Positions 22,769 through 33,488 are shown, numbered from the stretch's first letter. The stretch: DNA of 64,000 nt from JAMQKA01 sp034521835 (GCA_034521835.1 JAXHMA010000006.1:558001-622000), one strand, 5' to 3'. The notes: generated from the sequence alone by a model not told the origin. Numbers and translations are program-made.

Positions 22769-23899
22769 GTGAATAAAAAGAATATTCTGATCGTCAGTCG
22801 GTCTTTCTACCCCATGAATTCTCCCCGTTCCTTCAGAACTACGGAGCTGGTAAAGGAGTTTGCAAGACAAGGACACAAGGTTATCCTATTAACTCCAAAA
22901 GAAGCATCGGTTCATGTACCATTTGAACGGGAGTATGGGGTAAGGATTAAATAATTTGGGCAGCCGGCAACTAGAGAGGTTTGACACTTCCGATAACGGG
23001 CTAATTATTACCGTGGTAAAACGCATAATGAATCGCGGGCTTAACCTGCTCTTTGAGTTTCCGGATATTGAGTGGATGTGGAAGGTAAAAAATGCCCTGA
23101 AACAGGAATCAGGCTATGACCTGATGATATCGATTGCTGCTCCTCATTCGGTCCACTGGGGTGTTGCCTTTGCTAGAAATGAGAAGCACCGGATTGCTGA
23201 AACCTGGATAGCCGATTGCGGTGATCCGTTTATGGGGACCGTATTGGATACCTTTCCCAAACTCTTCTATTTTAAGTACCTGGAAAAGGCATTTTGCAGG
23301 AAAGCAGATTTTATAACAGTACCGATCGAAGAGGCTAAAGAGGCCTACTATCCGGAATTCAGGGATAAAATCAGGATTATACCGCAAGGTTTTAATTTTA
23401 ATGAAATAGATGTTGACAGATCTTCATACCAACCAAATGACGTCTCCACTTTTGCTTATGCAGGATCTCTGATTCCCGGTGGTAGAGATCCCTCAGAACT
23501 TTTAAGATATCTGGTGAATCTTGAAAAGAGTTCCGATTTATTTTGTACACAAAAAGCCGTCACCTCGTTGAACCGTGGTTGGAAAAAGCAGATGGCAGGG
23601 TAACAATACGTGATTACATCCCCAGGAAAGAGCTGATAAAGGAGTTAAGCAAAATGGATTTTCTGGTTAATTTTGAAAACAGTACCTCCATTCAAATGCC
23701 CAGCAAGCTGATCGACTACTATCTGACCGGCCGTCCCGTGCTGTCAGTACCGTCACAGAATATAGACAAGGAAACTGTCAACAATTTTTTGAATGGAAAT
23801 TATAGCAATAAGGTGGAATTCAATAATATGGACAGGTTCCGTATTGATAATGTATGCAATCGTTTTTTAGGGTTGGCTCGGGGTGACAAGCATGAATAG
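22769..23899 (+). CDS. GT4-like glycosyltransferase, two frameshifts
   Basis: GTG start at 22769: ILIVSRSFYPMNSPRSFRTT and LVKEFARQGHKVILLTP are the acceptor-side Rossmann start of GT4 enzymes. The frame breaks near 22950, continues through YDLMISIAAPHSVHWGVAFA, ADFITVPIEEAKEAYYP and IIPQGFNF, then breaks again at the T run 23537-23539 (three T, four needed for SDFILYTKS). The last part, MDFLVNFENSTSIQMPSKLIDYY, is the donor-binding region. About 375 residues in all. Its end overlaps the polymerase gene. Confidence 0.75.
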
Positions 23900-25154
23900 G
23901 CCTGAGGAAAAAAATCATTTCTATGCCTCTGTGCTCTTTTTAATCTGGCCGCTGTTGGCTGTGTTTTCAGCATTCAAACATTATAAGAAGCCGTGGGCAA
24001 AGAATATAGCCTGGGCATTTATTGCATTCTTTGGATTCACGTTTGCGATCGGCAGTGCGAGTGAAAATACTGATATTGTACGGTATGTAGCCGAGTTCAA
24101 GGCCCTTCATAAAGAAACGTTTAGCTTTAGCAAGACGATCGACCACTTTATCGCCAGCGGGGAGATTGATATTTTAAAGACCCTGATAGCGGTCGTGTTT
24201 TCAAGGTTTACCGACAGTCAGGCGGTGCTGACCGGCGTGTACGGAATCATCTTTGGCTACTTTTTCTCAAGAAACATGTGGTATGTACTGGAGAGACTGG
24301 AGGGGAAGATCAAACCCTATACCATGCTTCTGTTCGCCTGCTTCTTTTTGGCGGTCCCGATATGGTATATCAACGGGTTCCGCATGTGGACGGCTACCCA
24401 TATTTTCCTCTTTGGGCTGTTGCCGTATCTGTGTGAAGGTGAAAAGAAAGGGTTGTGGATTTCAGCATTAGCCGTTCTTGTCCATTTTTCATTTATTGTG
24501 CCTGTGTCCATCTTATTAGGATACACGTTTCTCGGCCCGAGGATAACACTCTACTTCGGGTTCTATATTGTGACATTTTTTATCTCGGAAATAAACCTGG
24601 AACTGATAAACCGCTACGTTGAAGCATACACTCCTGAAATTTTCCAGGAAAGGACAAAATACTACAGACGGGAAGAGGATATGGAAGAAATGCAAAGCGG
24701 TGCTCAAAGATCCTGGCACATTTTATGGTACACCCGTGCTTTAGGCTGGGCGGTAATGGGATATATGGTTATCCTGTTTCTACAGGGCCGCGAGTTGTTT
24801 AAATCACATGAGGGGTGGAGAAACCTGATGTCCTTCACACTGCTGTTTTTTGGTGCTGCCAATATCCTCAGTCTGCTGCCGTCCGGTGCCAGGTTCCTTA
24901 ACATAGCGAGATTGATCGCTCTAGCCCTTATTACCCTCTATATCCATAATATTCCGGGTAAAAAATTAACAAGAGTGTATAAGCTTGTAGCACTACCGGC
25001 AGTTTTGTTTTTCATATTGGTATCGGTACGAATTGGATTAATATCCATTAGTGCAACTTCTATTCTTGGCAATCCGATTGTTGCATTATATACAGCAGGA
25101 GATACCATGTCGATGAATGAATTTTTGATGATGGTATTGAGAAATCTTTTATAG
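23883..25154 (+). CDS. EpsG family polysaccharide polymerase (Wzy-like)
   Basis: Intact membrane protein of 423 residues with about ten hydrophobic segments. SENTDIVRYVAEF near residue 58 and FRMWTATHIFLFGLL after residue 160 are typical of EpsG-like polymerases (compare YxxD and the R-x(2-3)-T block). It would join lipid-linked repeat units on the periplasmic face. Start either GTG 23883 or ATG 23892; both overlap the end of the preceding glycosyltransferase. It is the only polymerase candidate seen in the window, and no flippase was found. Confidence 0.82.
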   Translation: MTSMNRPEEKNHFYASVLFLIWPLLAVFSAFKHYKKPWAKNIAWAFIAFFGFTFAIGSASENTDIVRYVAEFKALHKETFSFSKTIDHFIASGEIDILKTLIAVVFSRFTDSQAVLTGVYGIIFGYFFSRNMWYVLERLEGKIKPYTMLLFACFFLAVPIWYINGFRMWTATHIFLFGLLPYLCEGEKKGLWISALAVLVHFSFIVPVSILLGYTFLGPRITLYFGFYIVTFFISEINLELINRYVEAYTPEIFQERTKYYRREEDMEEMQSGAQRSWHILWYTRALGWAVMGYMVILFLQGRELFKSHEGWRNLMSFTLLFFGAANILSLLPSGARFLNIARLIALALITLYIHNIPGKKLTRVYKLVALPAVLFFILVSVRIGLISISATSILGNPIVALYTAGDTMSMNEFLMMVLRNLL

Positions 25155-25181
25155 GAAATTTTTAATATAAATTGAGTAGAA

Positions 25182-26207
25182 ATGAAAATAGGAATACATC
25201 ACTCCGATAACAGCTTCAGTGAAAGCTGGATTAAGTATTGCGAAAAAGAGAATATTCCTTTTAAAATAGTGGACTGCTACCGCAATGATATCATTAAACA
25301 ACTGGAAGATTGCGATGGGCTGATGTGGCACTTCCATCAGGCTAACTCTAAAGACGTCTTATTTGCAAAACAGTTATTATACTCTGTACAGATGGCTGGC
25401 AAAAAAGTGTTCCCGGATTTTAATACTGCGTGGCATTTTGATGATAAGGTGGGCCAGAAATATTTATTGGAGGCCGCTGGGGCTCCTTTTGTACCTAGCT
25501 ATGTATTTTATGATGAAAATCAGGCCCTTGAATGGGTAGAGACAACACAATTTCCAAAGGTTTTTAAACTGCGGAGAGGAGCAGGATCTGCCCATGTTCA
25601 GCTAGTCGAAAATGAAAGGGAAGCCCAAAAATTGATAAATAAAGCATTTGGAAGGGGGTTTCGGCAATATAATGCTTGGGCAAACCTTAAAGAACGGTGG
25701 CGCAAGTTTAAAAGAAAACAGGTTGGGCTTAAAAGTGTGTTAAAAGGTATTGTCAGGCTAGGCTATACCACTGATTTTGACAGAGTTGTCGGCAGAGAAA
25801 AAGGATATATATATTTTCAGGATTTTATAGCCGATAATGATCATGATATCCGTGTCATAGTTATTGATGGAAAAGCATTTGCTATAAAACGATTAGTTAG
25901 AAAAAACGATTTCAGAGCATCCGGAAGTGGAGCCATTCTTTATGGAAAAGATAATTTTGATTTGAACACTATTAAATTATCATTTCAGATTTCAAGAGAA
26001 TTGAAAAGTCAATGTCTTGCTATTGACTATGTCTTCGATGAAGGTCACCCATTAGTAGTAGAAGTGAGTTATGGCTTTGTAGAAGAGGGTTATAATTCAT
26101 GTGAAGGGTATTGGAATGAAGAGCTTAAATGGCACGAGGGGAACTTTAATCCCCAAGGATGGATGGTTCAGAAACTTATAAAGTGTATTAGACAAAACAG
26201 TTATTAA
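25182..26207 (+). CDS. ATP-grasp family protein (RimK-like)
   Basis: Intact, 341 residues. FPKVFKLRRGAGSAHVQLV is the ATP-binding lysine and glycine-rich loop. YIYFQDFIADNDHDIRVIVI and KRLVRKNDFRASGSGA match RimK-type ligases. IDYVFDEGHPLVVEVSYGF carries the Mg-binding acidic residues. These enzymes activate a carboxylate by phosphorylation and join it to an amine or other nucleophile. It is 8 bases upstream of the deacetylase-like gene at 26215; an ATP-grasp gene also precedes the deacetylase-like gene at 59638, so a functional link is plausible. Substrates unknown. Confidence 0.78.
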   Translation: MKIGIHHSDNSFSESWIKYCEKENIPFKIVDCYRNDIIKQLEDCDGLMWHFHQANSKDVLFAKQLLYSVQMAGKKVFPDFNTAWHFDDKVGQKYLLEAAGAPFVPSYVFYDENQALEWVETTQFPKVFKLRRGAGSAHVQLVENEREAQKLINKAFGRGFRQYNAWANLKERWRKFKRKQVGLKSVLKGIVRLGYTTDFDRVVGREKGYIYFQDFIADNDHDIRVIVIDGKAFAIKRLVRKNDFRASGSGAILYGKDNFDLNTIKLSFQISRELKSQCLAIDYVFDEGHPLVVEVSYGFVEEGYNSCEGYWNEELKWHEGNFNPQGWMVQKLIKCIRQNSY

Positions 26208-26214
26208 GCTTTAT

Positions 26215-27351
26215 ATGTTTTTTAAAAAATTGAAAAATAAAATTTCATCTTGTTATAAGAATTTTTTTGGTTGGAGAACTGGTAGAAAAATTATAGTAAT
26301 TGAATCAGATGATTGGGGTGGAATTCGAACTCCCTCATTAAGAGTGTTAAAAGAGCTTTCAAAAATGGATATCGAAATAGAAAGGGATCATTACCTCACT
26401 TATGACTCATTAGCATCTGAAGAGGATTTAGATGCTCTATTCAGTGTTTTGAGATCAAAAAAAAATAGAAAAGGGGAAACCCCCATCATTACAGCTAATG
26501 TAATAATGGGTAATCCGGATTTTAAGAAAATCAAATCAAATGAATTTCAATTATACGATTATGAATTATTTACTGATACACTAAAGAGATATCCAGAACA
26601 TTCAAAATCATTTGATCTTTGGAAAAATGGAATAAGAGAGTCATTATTTCATCCCCAATTTCATGGCAGAGAACATTTGCAAGTTTTTCGGTGGCTAAAA
26701 AATCTGAATGTAAAAAATTCAGAAACGAGAAGAGTATTTGATTTGGAACTATTTGGAATTAGTACAAATGTTACTAAGGAGGACCGAAAAAGTTATATGG
26801 CAGCCTATGAATGGGATGATGAGTCACAAAAAAAATTTATCATTAACGCAATTACTGATGGTTTAGAGCAATTTAAAAAAATATTTGGGTTTAAGTCCCT
26901 ATCAACTATTGCTCCAAATTATGTATGGCATCAAGAATTAGAGAATGTATTTTATAAGGGTGGGGTAAGATATATTCAGGGAGCATCCGTACAAAAAATT
27001 CCGAGGATAGATAAAGATGTTAGTACGTATAAACGTCATTTCACTGGGGAAACTAATGATTTAGGGCAAGTATATTTAATAAGAAATTGTAGATTTGAAC
27101 CAAGTTCAAATAATGATAAAGACTGGGTTAGTAGTTGTTTAGCAGAAATTAATTTAGCATTTCGGATGAAGAAACCTGCTATAATTGATACACATAGAGT
27201 TAACTATATCGGATATATAAATCCCAAAAACCGTTACCGGGGCCTTAGGGCGCTGAATGAACTTTTAGGAAAAATTATTTCTAAATGGCCCGATGTTGAA
27301 TTTATGACTTCTGACCAGTTAGGTAGATTAATAGAGAATGACATCAACTAA
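26215..27351 (+). CDS. Polysaccharide (de)acetylase-like protein, paralogue 1 of 3
   Basis: 378 residues, intact. ESDDWGG (Asp32-Asp33) resembles the first NodB metal/base motif. FHGREHL (His150, His154) fits the HxxxH metal motif. APNYVWH near residue 233 fits motif 3, and DTHRVNY (His327) the catalytic-His region. The C-terminal KWPDVEFMTSDQLG is shared with the genes at 55456 and 59638. These four blocks suggest a divergent TIM-barrel deacetylase acting on a sugar of the glycan. There is no signal peptide, so it may act in the cytoplasm on lipid-linked intermediates. The assignment is by motif; the biochemical role is unproved. Confidence 0.65.
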   Translation: MFFKKLKNKISSCYKNFFGWRTGRKIIVIESDDWGGIRTPSLRVLKELSKMDIEIERDHYLTYDSLASEEDLDALFSVLRSKKNRKGETPIITANVIMGNPDFKKIKSNEFQLYDYELFTDTLKRYPEHSKSFDLWKNGIRESLFHPQFHGREHLQVFRWLKNLNVKNSETRRVFDLELFGISTNVTKEDRKSYMAAYEWDDESQKKFIINAITDGLEQFKKIFGFKSLSTIAPNYVWHQELENVFYKGGVRYIQGASVQKIPRIDKDVSTYKRHFTGETNDLGQVYLIRNCRFEPSSNNDKDWVSSCLAEINLAFRMKKPAIIDTHRVNYIGYINPKNRYRGLRALNELLGKIISKWPDVEFMTSDQLGRLIENDIN

Positions 27352-27392
27352 TAATTTTTAAAACTAATTCTAAAGTTTGTTAAAGGTTTTTC

Positions 27393-28511
27393 TTGAAAAA
27401 TAAAAATATCAATATAGTTATTACTGGAGATACTCATCTGGGAAGTGAGCGCGTTTGTGAGAATGCTCTAAAATGCAATGTAGACAACCTACTGGCAGAA
27501 TTTCTTACTGTAATTCAGAATAGTGATCTTGCAATTACGAATATCGAGTCACCAATTATAGATCAAGGTGAGCCATCTGTTAAATTCGGACCTCACTTAA
27601 AAAGTCCAGTAGATTCATTAAAAGTAATTAAAGAGGCTGGCTTTGACCTTGTGACTCTTGCCAATAATCATATAATGGATTATGGAGAAGAAGGCTTAAT
27701 TTCGACTCTCGATAATTGTAAAAGATTAGGTATAGAAACTGTTGGAGCGGGCAAAAATTTTTCAGAAGCTTCTGCAACTAAATATTGTAACTTACAAGGA
27801 ACCAATATTGCAATAATTAACCTTTGTGAAAACGAGTTTGGTACAGCTTCAGGTAATTCTTGTGGTAGTCACCCATTAGATCCTATACAAAACTACTATA
27901 CTATTAAAGAAACAAGCAATGAAGCCGATATTGTAGTGGTAATAGTTCATGGAGGACACGAAATGTATCCATTACCCTCTCCAAGAATGAAAAAGACTTA
28001 TCGTTATTTCGTGGATTCAGGCGCAGATGTTGTTGTAGGGCACCATACTCATTGTTACAGTGGCTATGAAGTTTATAAAAATTCTCCCATTTTTTACAGT
28101 CTTGGAAATTTTTTGTTTGATATTGGAGCAGATCATAATAAAAAAGGATGGAATGAAGGTATACTACTTGAATTGATTTTTAATAATAAAAAAATTGATT
28201 TTATACTGCATCCGTACGTTCAAAATAGAGAAGAAACTGGTGTTTTTTTATTAGGTAAAGAGGAAGGAAAAAAATTTTGGGAAAATATAAAAAAATTAAA
28301 TCAAATAATCGAAAATGATGACAAGTTAAATTCTTCCTTTAAAAAATATTGTAAGAACTCTCAACGACTTTATAAATATTTTATCGAACCTCATTCATCT
28401 AGAATGATACATTTTTTTCAGAAAAAAAATGTATTGCCTTCATTTTTAAAAGAAAGAAAAAAATATTACTACTTAATTTACTTCGATGCGAATCACATAG
28501 GGATATTTTAG
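27393..28511 (+). CDS. CapA family metallophosphoesterase-like protein
   Basis: Intact, 372 residues, TTG start at 27393. Motifs of the CapA/PgsA calcineurin-like fold are in order: ITGDTHLG, ITNIESPI, TLANNHIMDYGEEGL, VVIVHGGHEMYPLPSP, VVGHHTHCYSGYE and YSLGNFLFD. Family members include the poly-gamma-glutamate capsule protein CapA and uncharacterised enzymes of glycan clusters. The N-terminus lacks a membrane anchor, so it is likely cytoplasmic. It is the last gene of the intact block 23.9-28.5 kb. The role in the glycan is unknown. Confidence 0.82.
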   Translation: MKNKNINIVITGDTHLGSERVCENALKCNVDNLLAEFLTVIQNSDLAITNIESPIIDQGEPSVKFGPHLKSPVDSLKVIKEAGFDLVTLANNHIMDYGEEGLISTLDNCKRLGIETVGAGKNFSEASATKYCNLQGTNIAIINLCENEFGTASGNSCGSHPLDPIQNYYTIKETSNEADIVVVIVHGGHEMYPLPSPRMKKTYRYFVDSGADVVVGHHTHCYSGYEVYKNSPIFYSLGNFLFDIGADHNKKGWNEGILLELIFNNKKIDFILHPYVQNREETGVFLLGKEEGKKFWENIKKLNQIIENDDKLNSSFKKYCKNSQRLYKYFIEPHSSRMIHFFQKKNVLPSFLKERKKYYYLIYFDANHIGIF

Positions 28512-28669
28512 AAAAAATACTTAAAGATGAAATTAGTAGTATGTCATGAAATAAAATTCTATTAATGGAAACTTTACCACAGATATCTCTTACTATATAC
28601 AGGTCATGACAATGTAAGAGAATTCAAAATTACGTAAGTTCTTGCATGCCAATTAGTAATAACTGATCG

Positions 28670-29064
28670 TTGATATTTTTTGAGGTTAAATTTCGGCAAC
28701 TGTTGAAGCTATATTGCTTTGATTTAACGGCGACTCAGACTGCCGAGATAACAGGTATGAGTCGTAATTCTGTCAATAAATATCTGAAGGCAATCCGCCA
28801 AGGGAGGTTGATATACCAGATGAAGTCAGCCTTAACAGGATCATCCATAGCGAGGGCTCGTGAAGTTACAACGGGCTGGTGGATCTCGGCCGTTATGAAT
28901 TTGCCTGCGCTTCTAGTCACGTAAATGGGATCGAAGGATTCTGGGCTTTGTCAAAACTCGACTAGTCAAATGTCGAGGAATGCACCGGACGACGTTATAT
29001 TTGTATCTAAAAGAATCTGAATTTCTATTTAACAATCATAAAGAAAATATTTATCAAAATTTGT
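28670..29064 (+). pseudogene. IS1595-family transposase remnant
   Basis: The N-terminus FRQLLKLYCFDLTATQTAEI, with its helix-turn-helix, is joined after a short stretch to the family C-terminus: LVDLGRYEFACASSHVNGIE, GFW, then in another frame RLVKCRGMHRTTLYLYLKES and NNHKENIY. The central catalytic part is missing. Two frame changes. It lies just upstream of the broken leucine-rich-repeat gene. Confidence 0.72.
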
Positions 29065-29158
29065 CATCGTTTATTCCGTCAGGCCCCTGTAAGTTGTCTT
29101 GACCCTTAATTTAGTGTCTAAAATAACGACGATGTACCTACAAATTTGCGAATAACCT

Positions 29159-31012
29159 ATGCGATCAATTTTTATAGCTTTTCTGTTTCTTTGCCTGATT
29201 TACCCTCAACAACTCAAGGCCCAAACCAAGGACAGCGCGGAGGGCGACTATGAAGCTCTCATGGAGCTGTACCGTGATCTGGGCGGTGGTGACTGGCATA
29301 AAAACAGCGGTTGGGGCTCCGGTTCAGTTGTGACCAACGACTGGTATGGAGTACAAGTGGATGCCGACAACCGGATCATTACCCCTGGACCTTGCCGGCG
29401 GGCGGATGCGGGGCGAAGGAAAAAGGGGGAAATAACCTGGTGGGAGACCGCCTTACCCCCAAACTTGGCAACCTGAAAAAAGTGGAGTATATCAACCTGA
29501 AGCAAAACAAGATTGTGGGAGCGACTCTTCCTGCCGAATGGGCGAATATGAGGAGCTTGAAAGAGTTATATATTGCCGGAGCGATTCCACTGATCCATTG
29601 GAAATTTGGTATGACCTCTATTAAAGATCATAGTGCGGACGAATCAACGAACATCATTGTTGGCTCCTTACCTCCCGAATGGGGGGAGATGCCGAGTATT
29701 GAAAGAATACAAATCTCCTTTACCTCTAGCCAAAAAGATGCTAATGGTGATTTTTATGGGGGCATAAGCGGCCCCCTGCCACCCGAATGGGGGAAAATGA
29801 CCACTGTAAAATCGCTTGTAATAGGTCGCAACGTAAATATAGAAGGAACCCTACCACCGGAGTGGGGAAATTTAATTAATCTGCATCATCTACATCTTAA
29901 TGGGTCTCAGAAACAAAACACTGAATTAACCGGTAAATTACCGCCGGAATGGGGAGGGAAAATGGATATCCGGGTATGAGAAAACTAACCGAATTACAAC
30001 TTAGTGGTTCATTTTCCGGGACAATTCCGGATAGCTGGCAGAACATGAAAATGTTGTGGAGAGTAGATTTCACTGATATTGATATGGACGGTGATTTTCC
30101 GGAGTGGCTGGGCAATGGCGATTTTCATAATCGGGTTACAGTAAATGATCCCGATCCGGATGCTATACCGGTTGAAGCCCACCATTCAGGGCTTGGGACG
30201 TTTAGTGCCGGGTTTAACAACTTTACGGGGAACTTTCCGGACTTCTCCAAAATGACGTGGTTGAATAGTTTTCGAGTACCCTTTAGCAATATTGGCGGCA
30301 CTTTTCCCGAAGATGCCTCCGGATTAAGAAGACTTATTCAATTTGACATTTCCTCAAATGGTGTATCCGGACAGTTGCCAGACCTTTCAAGCTGGAATAG
30401 ACCTAGGTTTATAAATGTACCGTATAACAAGCTAAGCGGGCCGCTTCCCGACCTGGATACCAGCAACGGTGATTTCAGAAACAGCCAGTGGCAGGGGAAC
30501 AGTTTCAGCGGGGCTATACCAGCTGGCTGGAACTACCCGGGCAGCAACAACATTTTTCGCCTGTGGCTGCACGACAACAACCTGTCCGGGCCCATCCCGG
30601 AGCGGCTGGCCGATTCCGGGCACTCCTACAGCAGCGGCTTCCGGGTGGACGGCAACCGGTACGTGTTTGCCGACTTGGTGCCTTTCATAAAGCTCGGGCC
30701 CAACAATTTCCAATATGCCCCCCAGCAGGCGTTTGGCAGCGCCGCCACCCGCTACCTGAGCGAAGGGGAATCCGTCAGCATTGATGACTTTAGCGGCGTG
30801 GTCGGCCACTCCGGGAACCGTTACCAGTGGCAAAAGGACGGGAAGAATATTTCCGGGGCCACCTCCCGGAAGCTGTCTGTCTCTTCGGTTTCGCCCGCCG
30901 ACCAGGGCACCTACCGGCTGGTGGTCACCAACCCCGCCGCCCGGCTCTGACGCTGACCAGCCAGCCAATTGAGCTGGTCCTCGGCAACAGGAGCAGCGAG
31001 AAGAAAAAATAA
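29159..31012 (+). pseudogene. Secreted leucine-rich-repeat protein, broken short copy
   Basis: Starts with its own signal peptide (FIAFLFLCLIYPQQLKAQT). From 29229 on it is almost identical to 36074-37850 of the intact gene: LRR units of the LPPEWG / GNLINLHHLHL type, then an Ig-like domain (YQWQKDGKNISGA). Three frame losses are visible against the intact copy. One cluster is at 29390-29418 (one extra C, one A and one G missing). Another is in the A run at 29959-29962 (one base short). The third is near 30942 (one C short). It ends at TAA 31012 and lacks the fibronectin-like repeats and sorting domain of the long copy, so even repaired it would not be sorted the same way. Confidence 0.85.
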
Positions 31013-31333
31013 TCTCATGAGTTAATTTAAGGTGGGTGTGATTCTAATCGGACAAATTTCATAGAGTCTTTTCCTTAATAGCCCCAACATGGGTCCGATC
31101 GATAGCCATCTTGCATCGGTTTACCTGGCTGGATAAGCGTCAGGGGCACCTGATGCTCTTTCCCCCGCCGTCCAGCTTGTGGCTAATAAATTCAGGACCC
31201 TTTTACTCACTCGAAGCTCGTACCCAAACTTTCCCCCGCTACCCCGGACTCCGGTTGCAGACCTAAATTTAATTCTCAGCTCTTTATAGCAGTAAGTGAA
31301 AAACATGAAGAATATTTATCTGATCGAACTTCT

Positions 31334-31520
31334 CCGGCCTTGGAATGCTGAGCGAAGAGCAGGAGGCCGAAAAGGAGTTTGCTGTACCGGTGAGAAGTGT
31401 TGAGGCAAGCAGCCAGCGAGAAGGACCATTAGCGAACTCCGGCCGGAGGCTCGCAGCCGGGTTCAGCATTCCCCAGCCTTGATCTTTTCGTCTCTTTTGT
31501 ATCAAGACAAAAGGGACACC
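31334..31520. repeat. Nested inverted-repeat element, copy 1
   Basis: Outer arms GGAATGCTGA (31342) and TCAGCATTCC (ending 31472). Inner arms GGAGTTTGCT and AGCGAACTCC. Next come the palindrome CTCCGGCCGGAG and a following hairpin of the CTTTTGT...ACAAAAG type (about 31493-31514). Shares long stretches with the copies at 31811, 33489, 34190 and 41526. Confidence 0.85.
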
Positions 31521-31810
31521 TGGTAAAAAGATTGTGTCTCCAGACAGTTTTTTTGAGATAACTTCTCTTCCCTGGGGGTCCATTTTTTTAATGGCAAAAA
31601 AATGAACGAAAAAAGCCACCGGCTGAGGTAACCTTGACCTGAAGCAGGCTCCGTTTCACTAAAATCACAGATTTTTAAACGCTCCACTGCGCCTCCTTCC
31701 GGGCGGTCAACGTTACGCAAGGCCGGAAGGGATAGAGACATTATTCAGGATTTATCCTTTACAGCAAAAGAAGGAAAACCCGAAGAATTCCTGTCTGATC
31801 GGCTCCCCCA

Positions 31811-31998
31811 GGCCTAGGAATGCTGAGCGAAGAGCGGGAGGCCAAAAAGGAGTTTGGTATATCGGTGAGAAGCGTTGAGGCAAGCAGCCAGCGAGAAGGA
31901 CCATTAGCGAACTCCGGCCGGAGGCTCGCAGCGGGGTTCAGCATTCCCCAGCCTTGAACTTTTGGTCCCTTTTGTTTCAAGACAAAAGGGATACCTCT
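31811..31998. repeat. Nested inverted-repeat element, copy 2
   Basis: Outer arms GGAATGCTGA (31817) and TCAGCATTCC (ending 31947). The inner arm is slightly changed (GGAGTTTGGT). Palindrome CTCCGGCCGGAG, then hairpin CCTTTTGT...ACAAAAGG at 31968-31989. Confidence 0.85.
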
Positions 31999-32423
31999 AA
32001 ATAGTAAATCTATCATTAAATAGATTGATCCAGCTTATTCCATTTTCAACGTATTCGTTTTGGGTCAAGCCAAAATGAACACCAGTAGTACCTCCAGAAA
32101 ATGATATTCGAGCCCCAATCCCTCTGGAAGGATCTATGTCTGAAGAAGAGTGCCCCTATTAACAAGAAACCAATCACTAATAACTAACTACAAGCATTAA
32201 GAAATTTTAAAAATTCAGTTGAAAAAGAGCCCCCTACTTCTTAGTATTTGCAACTTAATTTCGTGGGGCCGTGGAACGACTGCGCTAAAAGCGACAACAG
32301 ACTACCGATCACCGACCACAAAAAATGAGGCAATAAACACAAACCCTGCCCGCCCCCGTCGTCAAAAGAGGAGTTTTTATAAAGAAATTTTAGTGCCAAT
32401 AATTTAAAATTATCAAGACAGTT

Positions 32424-33464
32424 TTGAATTTATACGAAGAACCATTTACAGAGCATGACCTTTCGCAGTACAGCTTTTTAGTGACTGGAGGAGCCGGCTT
32501 TATCGGCTCTAATATTGTGGAGTACTTGATCAAACAGGGCGCCCGTCAGGTACGCGTGCTGGATAATCTTTCCACCGGCCGCTTTGAGAATATCGAGGAA
32601 TTTGCCAGCAGCGACCGCTTCGAGTTTTTGGAAGGGGATATCAGCGACCTTGAAATCTGTCGCGAAGCCGTGAAAGGTATTGACTACGTATCCCACCAGG
32701 CCGCCCTCGGTTCCGTGCCCCGCTCTATTGAGGATCCGCTGAACACCAACAATTCTAACGTCACCGGCTTCCTGAATATGTTGGTGGCCGCCCGCGACGC
32801 CTCGGTAAAGAAGATGGTATACGCGGCCAGTTCCTCGACCTATGGCGACAGTGAAGAACTGCCCAAAGTGGAGGAGAATATCGGCAAGCCACTCAGTCCT
32901 TACGCCGTCACCAAATACGTAAATGAACTCTATGCGGATGTGTTCAGCAAGGTGTATGATTTTAATACCATTGGGTTGCGCTACTTTAATGTGTTCGGAC
33001 CCCGACAAGATCCCAAGGGACCGTATGCCGCGGTAATCCCCATTTTTATGGAAGCGGCTATTAAGGAACAAACGCCCACGATAAACGGGGACGGGAAAAA
33101 CACGCGCGATTTTACGTTTGTAAGTAATGCCGTGCAGGCGAATATAAAAGCACTGTTGCAGACCGATGATCTGGACCGGCATGAAGTCATTAACATTGCC
33201 TGCAGTGAACAAATTACATTGAATGAACTGTGGGATACAATTTCTGAACTTACTAGTGTGGATATTGAAGCAAAACATGGCCCTGAAAGACCTGGAGACG
33301 TGCGCCACAGCCTGGCGGATATCTCAAAGGCAGCAGAGCTACTAGGCTATGAACCCACAATCTATGTTAAGGAAGGATTGGAAAAAGCGTTTGAACATTA
33401 TGAAAAATCGCTTACGAGTGATGAGATAAAAAATGATTTAGAAGATCGTAATGACAGCCAGTAA
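32424..33464 (+). CDS. UDP-N-acetylglucosamine 4-epimerase-type SDR (WbpP/TviC-like)
   Basis: Intact extended SDR of 346 residues with a TTG start at 32424. FLVTGGAGFIGSNIVEYLI binds NAD; SHQAALGSVPRSIEDP, SSSTYGDSEELPKVEE, YAVTK (catalytic Tyr and Lys) and YFNVFGPRQDPKGPYAAVIP are characteristic of WbpP/TviC/Gne-type epimerases that interconvert UDP-GlcNAc and UDP-GalNAc (or their uronic acids). It supplies a nucleotide sugar to the glycan pathway. It stands alone between the two leucine-rich-repeat copies. The last codons (RNDSQ and stop) fall inside a sequence that recurs at 41488, so its 3' end has been shaped by a repeat. Confidence 0.87.
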   Translation: MNLYEEPFTEHDLSQYSFLVTGGAGFIGSNIVEYLIKQGARQVRVLDNLSTGRFENIEEFASSDRFEFLEGDISDLEICREAVKGIDYVSHQAALGSVPRSIEDPLNTNNSNVTGFLNMLVAARDASVKKMVYAASSSTYGDSEELPKVEENIGKPLSPYAVTKYVNELYADVFSKVYDFNTIGLRYFNVFGPRQDPKGPYAAVIPIFMEAAIKEQTPTINGDGKNTRDFTFVSNAVQANIKALLQTDDLDRHEVINIACSEQITLNELWDTISELTSVDIEAKHGPERPGDVRHSLADISKAAELLGYEPTIYVKEGLEKAFEHYEKSLTSDEIKNDLEDRNDSQ

Positions 33465-33488
33465 AAGTAATAGTATTGCCCCCCTTTC

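Larger units (their letters stand above)
31013..32423. other. Gene-free region of dispersed repeats
   Basis: No convincing gene. It holds two copies of the nested inverted-repeat element (31334-31520 and 31811-31998), a hairpin CATTTTTTT...AAAAAAATG at 31581-31604, and a segment near 31210-31240 (CCCAAACTTTCCCCCGCTAC) that recurs near 33848. Minus-strand open frames here are readings through the repeats. The last 200 bases before the epimerase start are AT-rich and may hold its promoter. Confidence 0.6.

Noticed and set aside
30432..30968. 178-codon open frame on the minus strand
   Set aside because: It mirrors the GC-rich end of the leucine-rich-repeat gene and recurs opposite the second copy (37281-37682). 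Composition is alanine/glycine/valine rich with no domain; it is a shadow frame.
32478..33308. 276-codon minus-strand frame opposite the epimerase
   Set aside because: The plus-strand epimerase is unmistakable by motif; the antisense frame shows no motif and follows its codon pattern.
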